This document shows, one piece after another, positions 34,116 to 44,669 of a stretch of DNA of 64,000 bases (positions within the stretch are counted from its first letter, which is position 1; each line of letters starts with the position of its first letter). The notes beneath the pieces were generated by a model that made no database searches, was not told the origin of the DNA, and worked only from the letters and a program-made list of their open reading frames with translations. Both the position numbers and the translations under genes were made by a program. Source of the DNA: Lycium barbarum (taxonomy: Eukaryota; Streptophyta; Magnoliopsida; Solanales; Solanaceae); assembly GCF_019175385.1 (NCBI RefSeq), contig NC_083339.1:32703637-32767636 (forward strand), read 5' to 3'.

Positions 34116-35929
34116 GCATGTAAAGCATGAAATACAGTAAACAGGATCATAAGTGAAATAAGGAGTATAGAAAACAAGTACAATGTTCAGAATACCAAAA
34201 CACTTGCCTTTGAACATAAATCATGCATGTCAATATCATATATCATATACATATATACCGTACCCGGCCCTCTAGTGAGGGACTCGGTGAATAAAGTCAT
34301 CATATGCCCTCCTGGCCGCCATAACACATCATTATATCATCATATCATCATATATATATACCGTACCCGGCCCTCTAGTGAGGGACTCGGTGAACAATGC
34401 AGTGAAACTGTGCACGATAACATACCCGGCCCGGGACTAGGTGAAAGACATATTGAGGCATGCACGAGCAGAGTAGTGAGAAACCATATGCAATTTAAAT
34501 CAATATCAAGACTCAACAGAATAAGAAGAAAGATTAACGCCTGAGTATCAATAGCGACAATCATATCCAGTATCCCTCTCATTATAGAATATATCAAGAG
34601 GCTTAGGAATCATAGACATGTATCAAGATCATATGAAACAGTTTATAGAAGTCTAGACATTAGTTATTACAGAGTTCTTGAGAATAGGAGCTTATGTATC
34701 GACAGTTATCCAATGTACAGAAAACTGAAGAGGAAGGCTCAATCACTTGAGAATTGTAATATCAAGAAGTAAATAAGGATCATAAATATCACTCAAAGCT
34801 TATGAATGGAATTACCCCAAGGTGCATATCAGTCATCACTTAAGTCTAAGACATGCCAAAAGAAGGAAGGGACAACTTTACATACCTGTTCGCGACTATT
34901 CGTAAACCCGTTCGCCTCGTCGCTCTTTTAGCCTATTTAATATAAGAGTAACGTTATCGTTAGTAACTATACTTTTTAGTTCATAAATCCGTAACCAATC
35001 GCTTATAGGACTCATTCTTTAACTTATACTTCCTCGATTAGGGTTTTCATTAGTTTAAGGACTTAACGAAAATCGGGCAGCATTCCCCCTATATTTTTGC
35101 CTAACCCGAATTTCCACTTATTCTCCTGTTATCACAGAAATACCAACAATACAACATATAGCAGCAATAACAACAACCTAATATGAATCCCTTTGAACTC
35201 AAATCACCAACTCCCAAAAGTATACATAAAAATAGCCCCATATACGCCTTGTATTCATACGCTTCCTTATTCAAACATCTCAAGTATATCGACATCAACA
35301 CAACCATAACATCAACTCCTATCCCTAAATAAATAAATCAGCTCAATAACACAACAACAACATGTCCGAAACAGTCCACATGTCTACAACAACAACAAAT
35401 ACGATTTCCGGCATATTTTCCATATTTTCTTATCTAACAACTTAGCTATATTTTAGATCAACTCAAGCAACTTAGAAAGAAAGAGTCATTACCTCATCCA
35501 TCAAGATAACACCTCCCTTAAGCCAACTTTAACTTGGATGAACTTCCATTCCAAGAACAACATGAAAGGGATGATGAACACAATCTTTACGAACACAAAA
35601 AAAAATTAAAAGAAATTTAACAAGCTGGCCGTGAGCTTGCTACCATGGTTGCTAGTGATTCCTTCTCCAAATCAAGCCATATATATTATTTTGATGGCTG
35701 AGAGGCATATGTTTATGAAAGTATTTATGTTTTCAAATGGAAGATGATTTTCTCATGATTTGATTATGAAATTGATAAAAGAGCATTAAATTAGTAAGGT
35801 TAGAAGAAGAACTAGCGGTGCTCGGTGGTTAGCTCCAGGTACCCGTCGCGGCCCCTAGTTGTATGGCACTCAGCCGAGTAGGGTTTTGGGTGCCAGTCGC
35901 GGCCCTCCGGTTTGGGTCGTGACATCAAC

Positions 35930-37973
35930 TTCAGTGAAAATTCTGCATTCTTGCCTTATAGTCCCCAATTACCTGAAAAACAATAAAAGCACATCAAAAC
36001 GACACATACTCGCTTAAAAACAAGTAAAAGTTCTTGTAAAAAGGCATCAGATATGCCGTAATTTCTCGGCACATCATAGGCACAACCCAATAAGAAATCT
36101 AGAGTAACTAAGATACAACTCTGAATCCACAAGGGTAAAATCGAAATTTCTTCTAAAACTAGATTTTCTAAGTCTCCATTGATTAGTTACCTAAGTTTCA
36201 TAGTCATCTAGACCCAAACAAGCCACAAATTTCTTCCATCCCTAACACCCCCAATTTTAAGATAACTTAAGAATTTACCCATTTGCAATTTTAATGAATA
36301 GAAGCTTTGAGTTGGGTAACCAGCTTAACTAGAAGCAAAGAAATTCTTTCAACTAATATATGATTTTTAATTAAGAAAGCCACGTTTCCCATCTAGGGTT
36401 TTACAAGGCCAGAAGCCTCTCAAATTATTAAACCCTAACATCAATTTCTTAAAAAGTAAAAAAGAGGATTGAAGGGAGATGGACTAGATAAGGTTTAGAA
36501 CTTACCCTTCCCAAGGTCACATTGAATTTCCCTAGAAGTTCTTTCCGAATTGGCTTGGAATAAATATTTGGTGGAAAATGGGGTCAAATCCCGAAATGGA
36601 GCATAAAATACTAAGTCTGCCCAGCTATTCTCGCTGGGTCGGTTCTGGATCCGCTGGGGCAATCACACTCCAGCGAAGATTAATCCGCGGGGGCGGACAC
36701 AATTAATTTTGATTCTCCTGCTACATCGAAAGAGATTACGCTGCGGCGAAGGAGCTGAACCTGGAGCTTTTAGATCGAATTTAATTTCCTTCCAAATCAA
36801 CTAAAGTTCAACTTTAACTGAAAATCCCACACGTACAACTAACGGTGCCTATCTGAACAAGGTTCGTTTTTACACGAATTAAGGAAAATCAGTAATGGAA
36901 AAACAGATCGTTACATCATATACCAATTAGACAACAGTTTGTCCTCGAAATGCGGAGAAACCGAAAGAAGGCAAGCAGGGTCGATACAACAAGTAGCATG
37001 AGATACCCAAGGTTAACGTCACTCATCGCACTCGAAGTTAGCGATACCAGCCTTCGTTTACGAATTAACTTTTGTTACGAGAAAACTGAACCATTCACTT
37101 ATGAACACAAATTTACAGCACACCCTTGGAACGAAAAGATTAGGGAAATTTTAATGAATAGGTCGAATTGCATGGTACAGGATTTCAATGGTCTAATAGG
37201 CTTACTAGGGTTGCATCTCAATTGGAAATAGACTTGGATTGCACTAGGGCATGATAATTACCCTCAATTGGAACGGGTACCAACAGTTCCGCTCCTGCAG
37301 AAGACCATCCGCGGAGACGCATTCGCTAGCGCGGAGGGTCTACAGCTGAAGTGGCTTGTTAAGAAATGGCAAGGACCTGCGGAAGCGGTGTACTATCTGC
37401 TAAGATGGATGCGTGGGGGCAAGGCATCTCCACCGAAGCGGAAGCCAGAAACTCTAAAGTAAAAGGGCTGGATCCCCTCACCTTCCATACCCCAAATAAA
37501 AATTCCCACTACTCAAAATTATCTCCCTCTCTCCTAACATTACACCTTCTCAATCCCCCCCCCCCCCCCCACTACAATAAAGATCTCTCCTAACCTATTC
37601 TAGTCAAACTCCACTTCTAAACACCATCGCCCACAAATCTGAAGGCAAAAATCTCTAGCAAGAAGGGTTTTCCATCAATCGCGCAATCTTCTCCGAATCA
37701 TCAAATCAAGGTATGTATTTGCCCTCATTAAATCTAGAACGATTTTGGATAACTACCTTCTGGTATTGAAGGCCTTTGTCCTCGTTGGGCTGGGTGCTTT
37801 TATAAATTTGTTGTGTTTGGAATTTCTGGTTTTTCCTTGAGTTTTGGATGAATTGCACAGGTTGAGAAATCTTGAAACAGGGGATCTGGTCACTGGAAAT
37901 TTTTGACCGCTGCAGCGGTGGGATTTCGGTTATAGCGGATCCGCTGTGGCGAGGAAAGCTTAGCGATGGCGAG
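35930..37973. other. Unassigned retroelement-derived sequence
   Basis: No gene seen. The part to 36915 reads on the minus strand as an LTR-like sequence starting TGTAACGATCTG at 36915, with GCTGGGG/CCAGCG motifs (36630-36680), CTGCGGCGAAGG (36741-36752) and a possible TATTTTATGC box. To its right, a degenerate GTTTGTCCTCGAAATG may be the remnant of the PPT-side palindrome. From 37260 to 37973, + strand sequence has GCGGAAGC-like repeats (37310-37450), a C run (37554-37570) and leader-like sequence, then is cut by S4. Part may be the continuation of the minus-strand Athila LTR. I cannot resolve the boundaries. Confidence 0.45.
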
Positions 37974-38336
37974 TGTTACACCTCGTAAATGTTCTTGTCA
38001 TTTGTGTAATCTGTAAACTAACGTAAGTCCAGAGAGGCTATGATACCCCTATAAGGTTAAGGCATACTTTTAACAAGTGTCAAATAAGTATTTAAAGGTT
38101 CTGAGATCAAGCGAATCGAAGAAATTAAGTTTGTCGAAACTTTGGAAAAAATTGGCATAATTCAGGACAGGATTTTTGGTCCAACTTGAGGGACGTATAT
38201 CTCCTAGAATATGAGGAGTTATGGAATGTATAACCTATTAAAATTGAAGTTCAGGAAGTTATCTTTCCAATGCAATTTACAGATCGCAAATCTAAGAAAT
38301 ACAGAGAAAGTTAGGGTTTGTATAAAATTTAACGAT

Positions 38337-38400
38337 TCAAATTACGGACCGTAATTTGAATTACGGCCAGTAATTGTGGCGGTAAAATTTGAGGCGGTGG
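38337..38400 (+). repeat. Palindromic U3 array in LTR S4
   Basis: AAATTACGGACCGTAATTTG is followed by ATTACGGCCAGTAAT. These short inverted repeats lie directly upstream of a TATA-like sequence, where other LTRs in this window carry different palindromic motifs. Confidence 0.65.
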
Positions 38401-39340
38401 ATTTCCAGAATTATATAATTATGATCCCCCTTAATTTTATTTCATTTTAACATAACCCCAAGTCCTAGAAAGCCCGAGAAAGCTCTCCAAACATATTCCA
38501 ACATATTTCCAAGCCTAAATCAAAGATTAAAGTGGTAAGGGTTTCCAAGTGAGGTCTACACTTGTCTACTCTTCTCGAAGATTCTTGGGTGAGTATTTTT
38601 AAGCTGGAGTAACCTTGGAATTGAAGTGTTCTTGCATTTGAGGTAAGATTTCATATTAGTTCCATGCTTATGAGTTTATTTGGTAATTATGTTACGTTTT
38701 GAGGAGAAGATATTGGAGGAAAAGTTCAAATATGAATTTGATGATATTTTGAGTTGTAAATTAACTTGAGCTATAATTATTAATATGTTATAAGCATAAT
38801 CTTATTATGACGGGTAATAATGATGATGAGGAAGTGTTGTATACAAGTGTATAAGGGTTTGTGTTGAAGTTGTTTTTATGAATTGACTATGAAAATGTTA
38901 CACCCCGTATCTTCGAAGAGCACTTATCAAATTTGAAACATAAGTACGTTGAGTTAGTGTTAAGTAAAACCACTTTGGAATAAAAGGATCAAGTATTATT
39001 AAGTATAATTAATGAGTGAATGATGTATATAAGGTATACCGGAAGGTTTTATAAGGAAATGAGTGGAAGAAATGGAGAAGTACGACTTTGGAGAAAGGAT
39101 GGGTAAAGTTTCATGTGAATATTTTGGTCCAACTTGAGAGAAGAATATCTCTTAGCATATGAAATGCTTTAAGGTGTTTCAAACACCCAAAATGAATTTC
39201 CTTGAGTCTGGTTTCCAACACAACAAACCACTCATCAATAGGACATTGGAGTAGAGAATTATGGACGTTACAAGTTCAGCTGACAAAGCAGAAACGCGTG
39301 CTACAGTACTACTACAGTGACCTGATCCGAATTTGACCCC

Positions 39341-39350
39341 TATATAAAGG
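39341..39350 (+). promoter_or_regulatory. TATA box in 5' LTR of element F
   Basis: TATATAAAGG follows a CTACAGTA-repeat array by about 20 bases. The 3' LTR keeps it at 45140-45149. It is a plausible Pol II promoter for the genomic transcript. Confidence 0.7.
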
Positions 39351-40349
39351 GTAATAACCCTCTTTTTCATCAGATTTTGCCCAGAAAATCAGAAGAGGGA
39401 GTGAGGGAATCAAAAAGTGAGCAATTTTCAAGTAGCGGAGTAGTAGTTTAGGTACGGATAACGCATGGATGTGATTCTAGAATTGTTCTGCGGTGGATTT
39501 TAGCGTGGATTTAAGGTGGAATCTTGAAGATATTATCGTTTGGACAGGAAAAAGGTATGAATCTTTCTCTTTTGGTATTATTTAAGGCTTATTTAGTAAG
39601 ATAATGTCGTTAAATAATCGTATAGTAAGTTGGTTAGTCAAAAGTTGGAAAACAGCTTGTGGGCTGTTTTATGGCACATATTGGTGTTGGAACTTATATT
39701 ATTGATGTTGATATTGTTGTTGTTGTTGTTGGTTGCTGAATTGAGATTTCGGGCTAGGCACATAAACAGGGGAGATGCTGCCCGACTTTCAGCAGGATAT
39801 AAAATAGTTTGATTTGAAAACTTAGCACAGGTATACAACAATGAATCTAATAATAGTTGAATCCTCTTAAATATAGATCGACGAGCTTGGAAAGACAAGC
39901 GTGCAGTAATTAGAGTAAGGCGACCAGAAAGGTATATTAAGGCTCGTCCCTTTCTTTCAAAGGCATGATTCTTACGTTATGATCTCGTACATGATTCCAT
40001 AACCACCTTGTTTCCAAGAGCTAGAAGTTTATGACTCTTGAAGCTTCTTATGATGTTAAAGATGAGAATGTTTTTATGAGGATTACGATGATGATGATTT
40101 TATTTTTAAGAGTTTCAAGTTATGATTTTAACGATGATATGAAGATGTTGAGCTACTTTATGATGTTCTTGATACTATTAATTGTTGTTGATCTCACCAT
40201 ATGAATTGTTCCTTCGCGGTGAGATATAGCGATAATGGTTGTTCCATAATATGAATCGGAGGTTACCGACCTTACTTCACTCCGATAAAGTTGTAGCTTT
40301 CATCTAAGCTTTCTTGAATACTATTTACATTATGTATATGAACGTGGTA

Positions 40350-40495
40350 TATATGGATCGGGCCGTACGTTCCTCGGCACTAACTTATATGGATCGGGCC
40401 GAACGTTCCTCGACACTAACTTATATGGATCGGGCCCGTACGTTTCTCGGCACTAACATTTATGGACCGGGTTGCACGTTCCGCAGCACTAATAT
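40350..40495 (+). repeat. GGATCGGGC-type repeats in LTR of element F
   Basis: Four tandem units of about 34-36 bases: TATGGATCGGGCCGTACGTT, CCTCGGCACTAACT and variants. The 3' LTR has the same array at about 46163-46300, and element D LTRs carry it on the minus strand (about 51310-51430 and 57535-57650). Confidence 0.8.
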
Positions 40496-40614
40496 TTATA
40501 TTGTATGTGTTTTCTTGATATAGCCATACTAATTTATTTATCTTGCACATTTATTGATATGTCTCAGATGTCTTCCATGAGTTTATGTACATGTTGATCT
40601 CATGCCTTACATAC

Positions 40615-40680
40615 TCAGTACATCGTTCCTACTAACGTCCCTTCTTGTGGACGCTGCGTTTATGCCCGCAAGTGTAGATA
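40615..40680 (+). promoter_or_regulatory. Three-hairpin LTR module, copy 6
   Basis: TCAGTAC (40615-40621) faces a decayed CTACTAA, CGTCC (40636-40640) pairs with GGACG (40649-40653), and CTGCG is followed by GCCCGCA. The second stem has a different sequence from copies 1-5 but still pairs. Confidence 0.72.
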
Positions 40681-41081
40681 GACAAGACGAGGATCTTTCA
40701 TCGTAGGCTGCCTTCAGGTACAAGTTCTGATTGGTGGGCTCTACTTCTTCCTGGAGCGCTGCCGAGTCTGGCTGTATATATGTTTTTATGATTTTTGTTC
40801 AGGGCATGTCGAGAGCCCTGTCCCGATTTGTATACTTCAGTCATGTTCATAAAGGCTTTGCAGACAGTTCCTGTGTATTACTTAGTTATGTTCTGTTGGT
40901 CGTTATATTGGTGTCGTGGGTCCATTGGACATATATTTATACATGATATTACGTTCATATCTAGCCTTAGCCTTATTTTGTCATTCGAGACATAGAGAAC
41001 ACAAGTTATAAGTTGGTTCGCTCGGTTTTCGTAAGGTGCCGGGTGCCAATCACGCCTTACTAAGGGTGGGGTGTGACAAAT

Positions 41082-41093
41082 TGGTATCAGAGG
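41082..41093 (+). promoter_or_regulatory. Primer-binding site, element F
   Basis: TTGGTATCAGAGG begins three bases after the LTR end at 41078. It matches the initiator Met tRNA type for the first ten or eleven bases. Confidence 0.88.
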
Positions 41094-41134
41094 AGTTCTA
41101 TCCTAGGGTTGTCTGCAAGCCGTGTCTAGCAGAG

Positions 41135-41176
41135 TCCTGTTTATTGGTGTGAAGCCGGCCACATTTATAAACAGGA
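41135..41176 (+). ncRNA. Leader hairpin with self-complementary loop, element F
   Basis: TCCTGTTTAT (41135-41144) pairs perfectly with ATAAACAGGA (41167-41176). The apical hexamer is GCCGGC (41154-41159), palindromic but different from the GCGCGC of element B. It begins about 53 bases after the primer site. Confidence 0.78.
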
Positions 41177-42743
41177 GGCTGCAAGCAATTTAGGAATGAT
41201 TGACCTTATTTTCTCATCTTAGATCGTGCAGGAGAGCCAATTCATAGGAAATGAAATTCCTTGTACTAACCCTTGATTTCAGCGAAAAAATAGTGTTGAT
41301 AAAGGAAGAGGATAATGATATTAGGATTACAGAGGTAAGTCACTTTGTTGAAATTACGTCATCAAGATGTGCATCTTCTATGAGAATAAATTAGTCATAG
41401 TCAAGATAAGCTGATTGTACAGTAAAGCAGGGGGAATTAGTTACGTGTATAATTTAATGATAAGTTCAGTTGTAAGATTGTAGACAACAGAAGTTGAAGG
41501 AAACAACACAGAGGTAAGTAATGGTAAAAAGGATTATAAGTCAGATATAGTAAGAATGTTGCAAGTATTATCGAAATGTATAGCCAATGAATGGAAGAGA
41601 AAGTGACCAGGGAAATATACAAGGGCGATTGATAAAAGTTCAAGTATATTCCGAGTTGTGCCGCATGAGGTACGTTTCGTCATCTTTGCATTTCTGTTCG
41701 ATATTGAGAGCCCTGTGAGGCTAATGTGTGTGTTATGCATGTATATATTTGACCCTGTGAGGCATTGCATGTATTTTCTGGGCTGCGTGAAGGATTTGGA
41801 TAGTAAGAAGTATAGGGGAAACTCTGTCAAAATTTTCCTAAAATTTAAGGATGAGGACCAAGGATTTAAGAGATAACAAAGATTATACGTCTATGATTGC
41901 TACAGATTGATTAAAGGGAAAGTATAGGACACGTTGTTATGGGATGATAAAATAAAGATGACGCCACAAGTGGACATCGGGCATCAGTTATTGGAATCAA
42001 AAGTGCTATTCTGACTGGACAGATAGTTGAGCACATCACTACTTCGTTTATCCCTACAAATTTCAATCGAGAATGGCAATGAAATATAACACTATAAGGT
42101 AAAACCTTTAAACGGGGAAACAAGTAAGACTGAGTACGAGCACAAGGACTGACTAAGGTATTGGAGGACTTATGACACCCGACAATGGGGCAATCGAAAA
42201 GTAATGGGGAGTTATGAAGAAAGATGAGCTAAGGAAATGCAAGGAGAAGCCATGAAAGTAGACGGAGATAAGATCGCAAGAAAAGGATTCAAGGATATTG
42301 TGTTGGTCAAAAAGAGCTGCTGACAATGAACCCTTGTGAAATTTCAAGCCGCTAGTTATATCAATTGCGAGAGTATATGACATAGAACCATACAAACAAT
42401 CATCATGATTAGATGGCTAACAGAATGGTGCAAGCACGATGAGGAGGATACTTCACTCTACAGCCCTCCAGACCGAGAGGAGGACAGGCCGACTACAGGT
42501 ATATGAGTCTTTTATTGGAACTTCTTATGTGCGTACAACTGTTGCAGGATACCGTTGATAGTTGATAAATGGAAGTTTTGAAGGGACCGATAACAAAAGT
42601 ACTTATAGATAACTGCGGTTAAGAAGTTTTACCCTTACAAGGAATCCTTTTAATCTGGAGGGAGATGCATTACGAGAATTTATCGGAATTCGTTAGAATT
42701 TCAGCTTGTTCTAGGTTACGTGATAAAGGTCACGCAGTAAGGT

Positions 42744-42863
42744 GGATGCAATCATACAAGAACTAACGCACTGGATCCTATTACCACTCGAAGGTTAAGC
42801 GTGCTGGGGTGAGATTATTACTAGGATGGGTGACCCCCCGGGAAGTGTACTAAAAATCTTACA
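42744..42863 (+). ncRNA. 5S rRNA-derived segment in interior of element F
   Basis: The best preserved of three. It starts GGATGCAATCATACAAG against 5S GGATGCGATCATACCAG, keeps GCACTGGATCC, then GTTAAGCGTGCT, GGGGTGAGATTATTACT and AGGATGGGTGACC with exact 5S spacing (29 bases from GTTAAG to AGGATGG), and GGGAAGT. The final 3' arm of 5S is lost. A box, intermediate-element region and C box are all present. There is no T run directly after it. Confidence 0.87.
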
Positions 42864-44093
42864 AATTCAGAGATAAGGGACAGATGAGAAGCTAGGGTAA
42901 CCTATGGGAAATTGGAGTATGCGAAGTGGTTGGAAACCTTAAGAGGTCGCGAAGGACAAGGCGGACTAGATCGGTGCCGAGAAAGAAGGTGCATCACAAC
43001 TCTAGAATTAGGATGAGTTCGAATAGTATTTGGAGATACTTTGTAAGTGAGGGGTTAGTAACCACATATATGTATAGGTGTGGTATCCCATATGTGATCG
43101 CGCCAAATTGGTATGTGTGTCCCAGCAACTAGCGTTGCTATAACTGAAGGCATTAATCGAACAGGGTAGAGAAGCTCAAGTAACAAATGCTATAAGGTAA
43201 GTTGATTCTATTTTCACTACAGGTTAGAATTGGAAAGTCCTAATGACATAACACCAGGAAAAGGAAGAAAGTGAGTACATAGAAAGTAAAAGGATTAGAA
43301 TATCTTAAGTGTAAGGAACGAGGGAGAGTGAATTTTCCAAGAGGGACGATGGGCAAGGCAAGGGACTATTTGAATGAGATTCGAAGGTAGGCATGTGAAA
43401 GGGATAAATGTGTAGTCATATTGACTTGGTTCCCTCGGACACGGAGGAGCCTTCGTAAAAGATGGTTTAAGAATAGAATGGATTTGCGCGTTTAAAGGAA
43501 TATTTCATGGACTTCAGGGTCGAAAGAAGAGAGTATAATGCAGGGATTTCACGATACGAACATGAAGTGGCTGAACACTGGAAGAACTACAAAGCATAGG
43601 TGGGACGCAAATAAGTAGTCAAGGAAATTTTTGGATAAGTGAGCTAATGAATAAAAGGATTGATAGTGGAAGTGGAAGAGTGTAGCATATTAACTCTCAA
43701 TGATATATTGTAGACGTAAAGTGAAACCGGAAACTCAGAGTAAGAAGAATTTCAGTGATAATAGTTATGGAGAAAGACGAGGGATAAAAAGAGCAAACTG
43801 TGACCAAACGCTCCGTAAAATGTTTTGATAGATTCCAATGTTTCAATTAACCAGTTGATTCGGGAAATGTTCAGTCATAAAAGGTGGAAGTAGAAAGGCC
43901 TTAAAGATGGCAGCGAGAGTGGATCTGTAATACATAAGCGCTTCGTTTAAATGCAAAACCCTCGACTAGTAGAAAGAAAAATAAGTCAAGCTATACGATG
44001 AGAGAACTCCGGTATTATGAGAGACTAACCGAGTTGGAAGATCGTTACGGTTGGCCAATGACTACCGGTACTCGAGAGTTATTAGTGTGTAAA

Positions 44094-44117
44094 AACACCC
44101 TTAAAAAGGGGGGAAGA
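44094..44117 (+). promoter_or_regulatory. Central polypurine-tract-like palindrome, element F
   Basis: ACACCCTTAAAAAGGGGGG followed by AAGA, about 550 bases before the terminal tract, at the position equivalent to 17111-17133 in element B. Confidence 0.5.
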
Positions 44118-44633
44118 TCAGATCTAATTCTAAAAGGAGGTGTAGCATTGTCACAAGCAGGTATGAAAAAGGAATTACGATGGATCAAGAAATACTTCAT
44201 GCAGACGTGAGATATGATTTCTAGGCCCGGTATATTCCAAAGAGTAATAAAGAGAGGGAGAACGGTCTTCAAAATAATTTCATAGAGAACGATGGAAAGG
44301 GTGAGGAACACAAAGGGCGCCGCAGCCGGGAGCAACCCATTAATAGGGAGACAAAGACGAAAAAAATTGCATGATTATTAGAATACTTGCAAGACGACGA
44401 GCGATTATGGCATGATAAATCAAGACTACGATAAAGGAAACAGAGCGAACGCGGGATACGAGTTGATATCTGATTATGTACATAAGAACAAAGAGGTTAT
44501 GGAGTGCATAGATGAGTCCAATGAAAGAGTTAAGAGCACAGGAAGAAACTGACCAACGTAGTATAAAGATACGGTGATCGGATTCTAAGAGGAAGGCAAT
44601 GACCCAACGGAGATGTTGTGGGTTGTAAACTAA

Positions 44634-44669
44634 AACATTTGAGGACGAATTGTTTTAAGGGGGGAAGGA
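44634..44669 (+). promoter_or_regulatory. Polypurine tract with degenerate palindrome, element F
   Basis: CATTTGAGGACGAATTG is followed by TTTTAAGGGGGGAAGGA, abutting the 3' LTR at 44670. The palindrome keeps its arms with single changes. Confidence 0.88.

Larger units (their letters stand above)
28541..35810 (-). mobile_element. Element C: minus-strand non-coding LTR retrotransposon nested in S3
   Basis: Read right to left: a 5' LTR piece (about 35810 to 33466), primer site, interior of about 4.5 kb (33465-28984), polypurine tract, and a short 3' LTR piece (28983 to about 28541). The interior is pyrimidine-rich on the + strand and encodes nothing I recognise; its frames of up to 125 codons look like composition effects. 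The two LTR pieces cover mostly different parts of the LTR: the left has the start, the right has the end. No target duplication could be found at the outer limits, which are approximate. Confidence 0.72.
33466..35810 (-). repeat. 5' LTR piece of element C
   Basis: On the minus strand it ends GGGTTGGGTCGTGACA at 33466. It has a (TA)n run (about 33881-33945), module copy 5 (34050-34115), two copies of ACCCGGCCCTCTAGTGAGGG (about 34263 and 34369) and an AAATCGGGCAGCATTCCCC motif near 35070. The U3 start is absent from its right end, and its limit near 35810 is approximate. Confidence 0.7.
26125..35924 (+). repeat. Solo LTR S3 with TCAAC target duplication, split by element C
   Basis: Starts TGTTACACCTCGCAGTTCGG and ends GGTTTGGGTCGTGACA. 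TCAAC at 26120-26124 is repeated at 35925-35929. The left part (26125 to about 28540) has arrays of GCGCGAACGCGCC-like motifs (26500-26590 and 27051-27090), a C-rich run (27201-27232), CTGCCCGAATTTTGGCAG (27601-27618) and AGGTATGTTAAGGCTCGTCC. The right part is only the last 110 bases or so (about 35811-35924). The portion holding the three-hairpin module is missing. There is no primer site or polypurine tract of its own orientation at its ends. Confidence 0.82.
38896..41078 (+). repeat. 5' LTR of element F (2183 bp)
   Basis: It carries GCTACAGTACTACTACAGTG (39299-39318) just upstream of TATATAAAGG (39341-39350), the motif CTGCCCGACTTTCAGCAG (about 39778), AGGTATATTAAGGCTCGTCC (about 39930), four copies of TATGGATCGGGCCGTACGTT-like repeats (about 40350-40490), module copy 6 (40615-40680) and a terminal hairpin ending GGTGTGACA. 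Confidence 0.94.

Noticed and set aside
36930..37480. A host gene between elements H-like sequence and S4 (frames of 93, 64 and 75 codons)
   Set aside because: The frames are short and overlap in different phases, with no splice-consistent exon structure or domain. The GCGG-rich repeats resemble U3 arrays.
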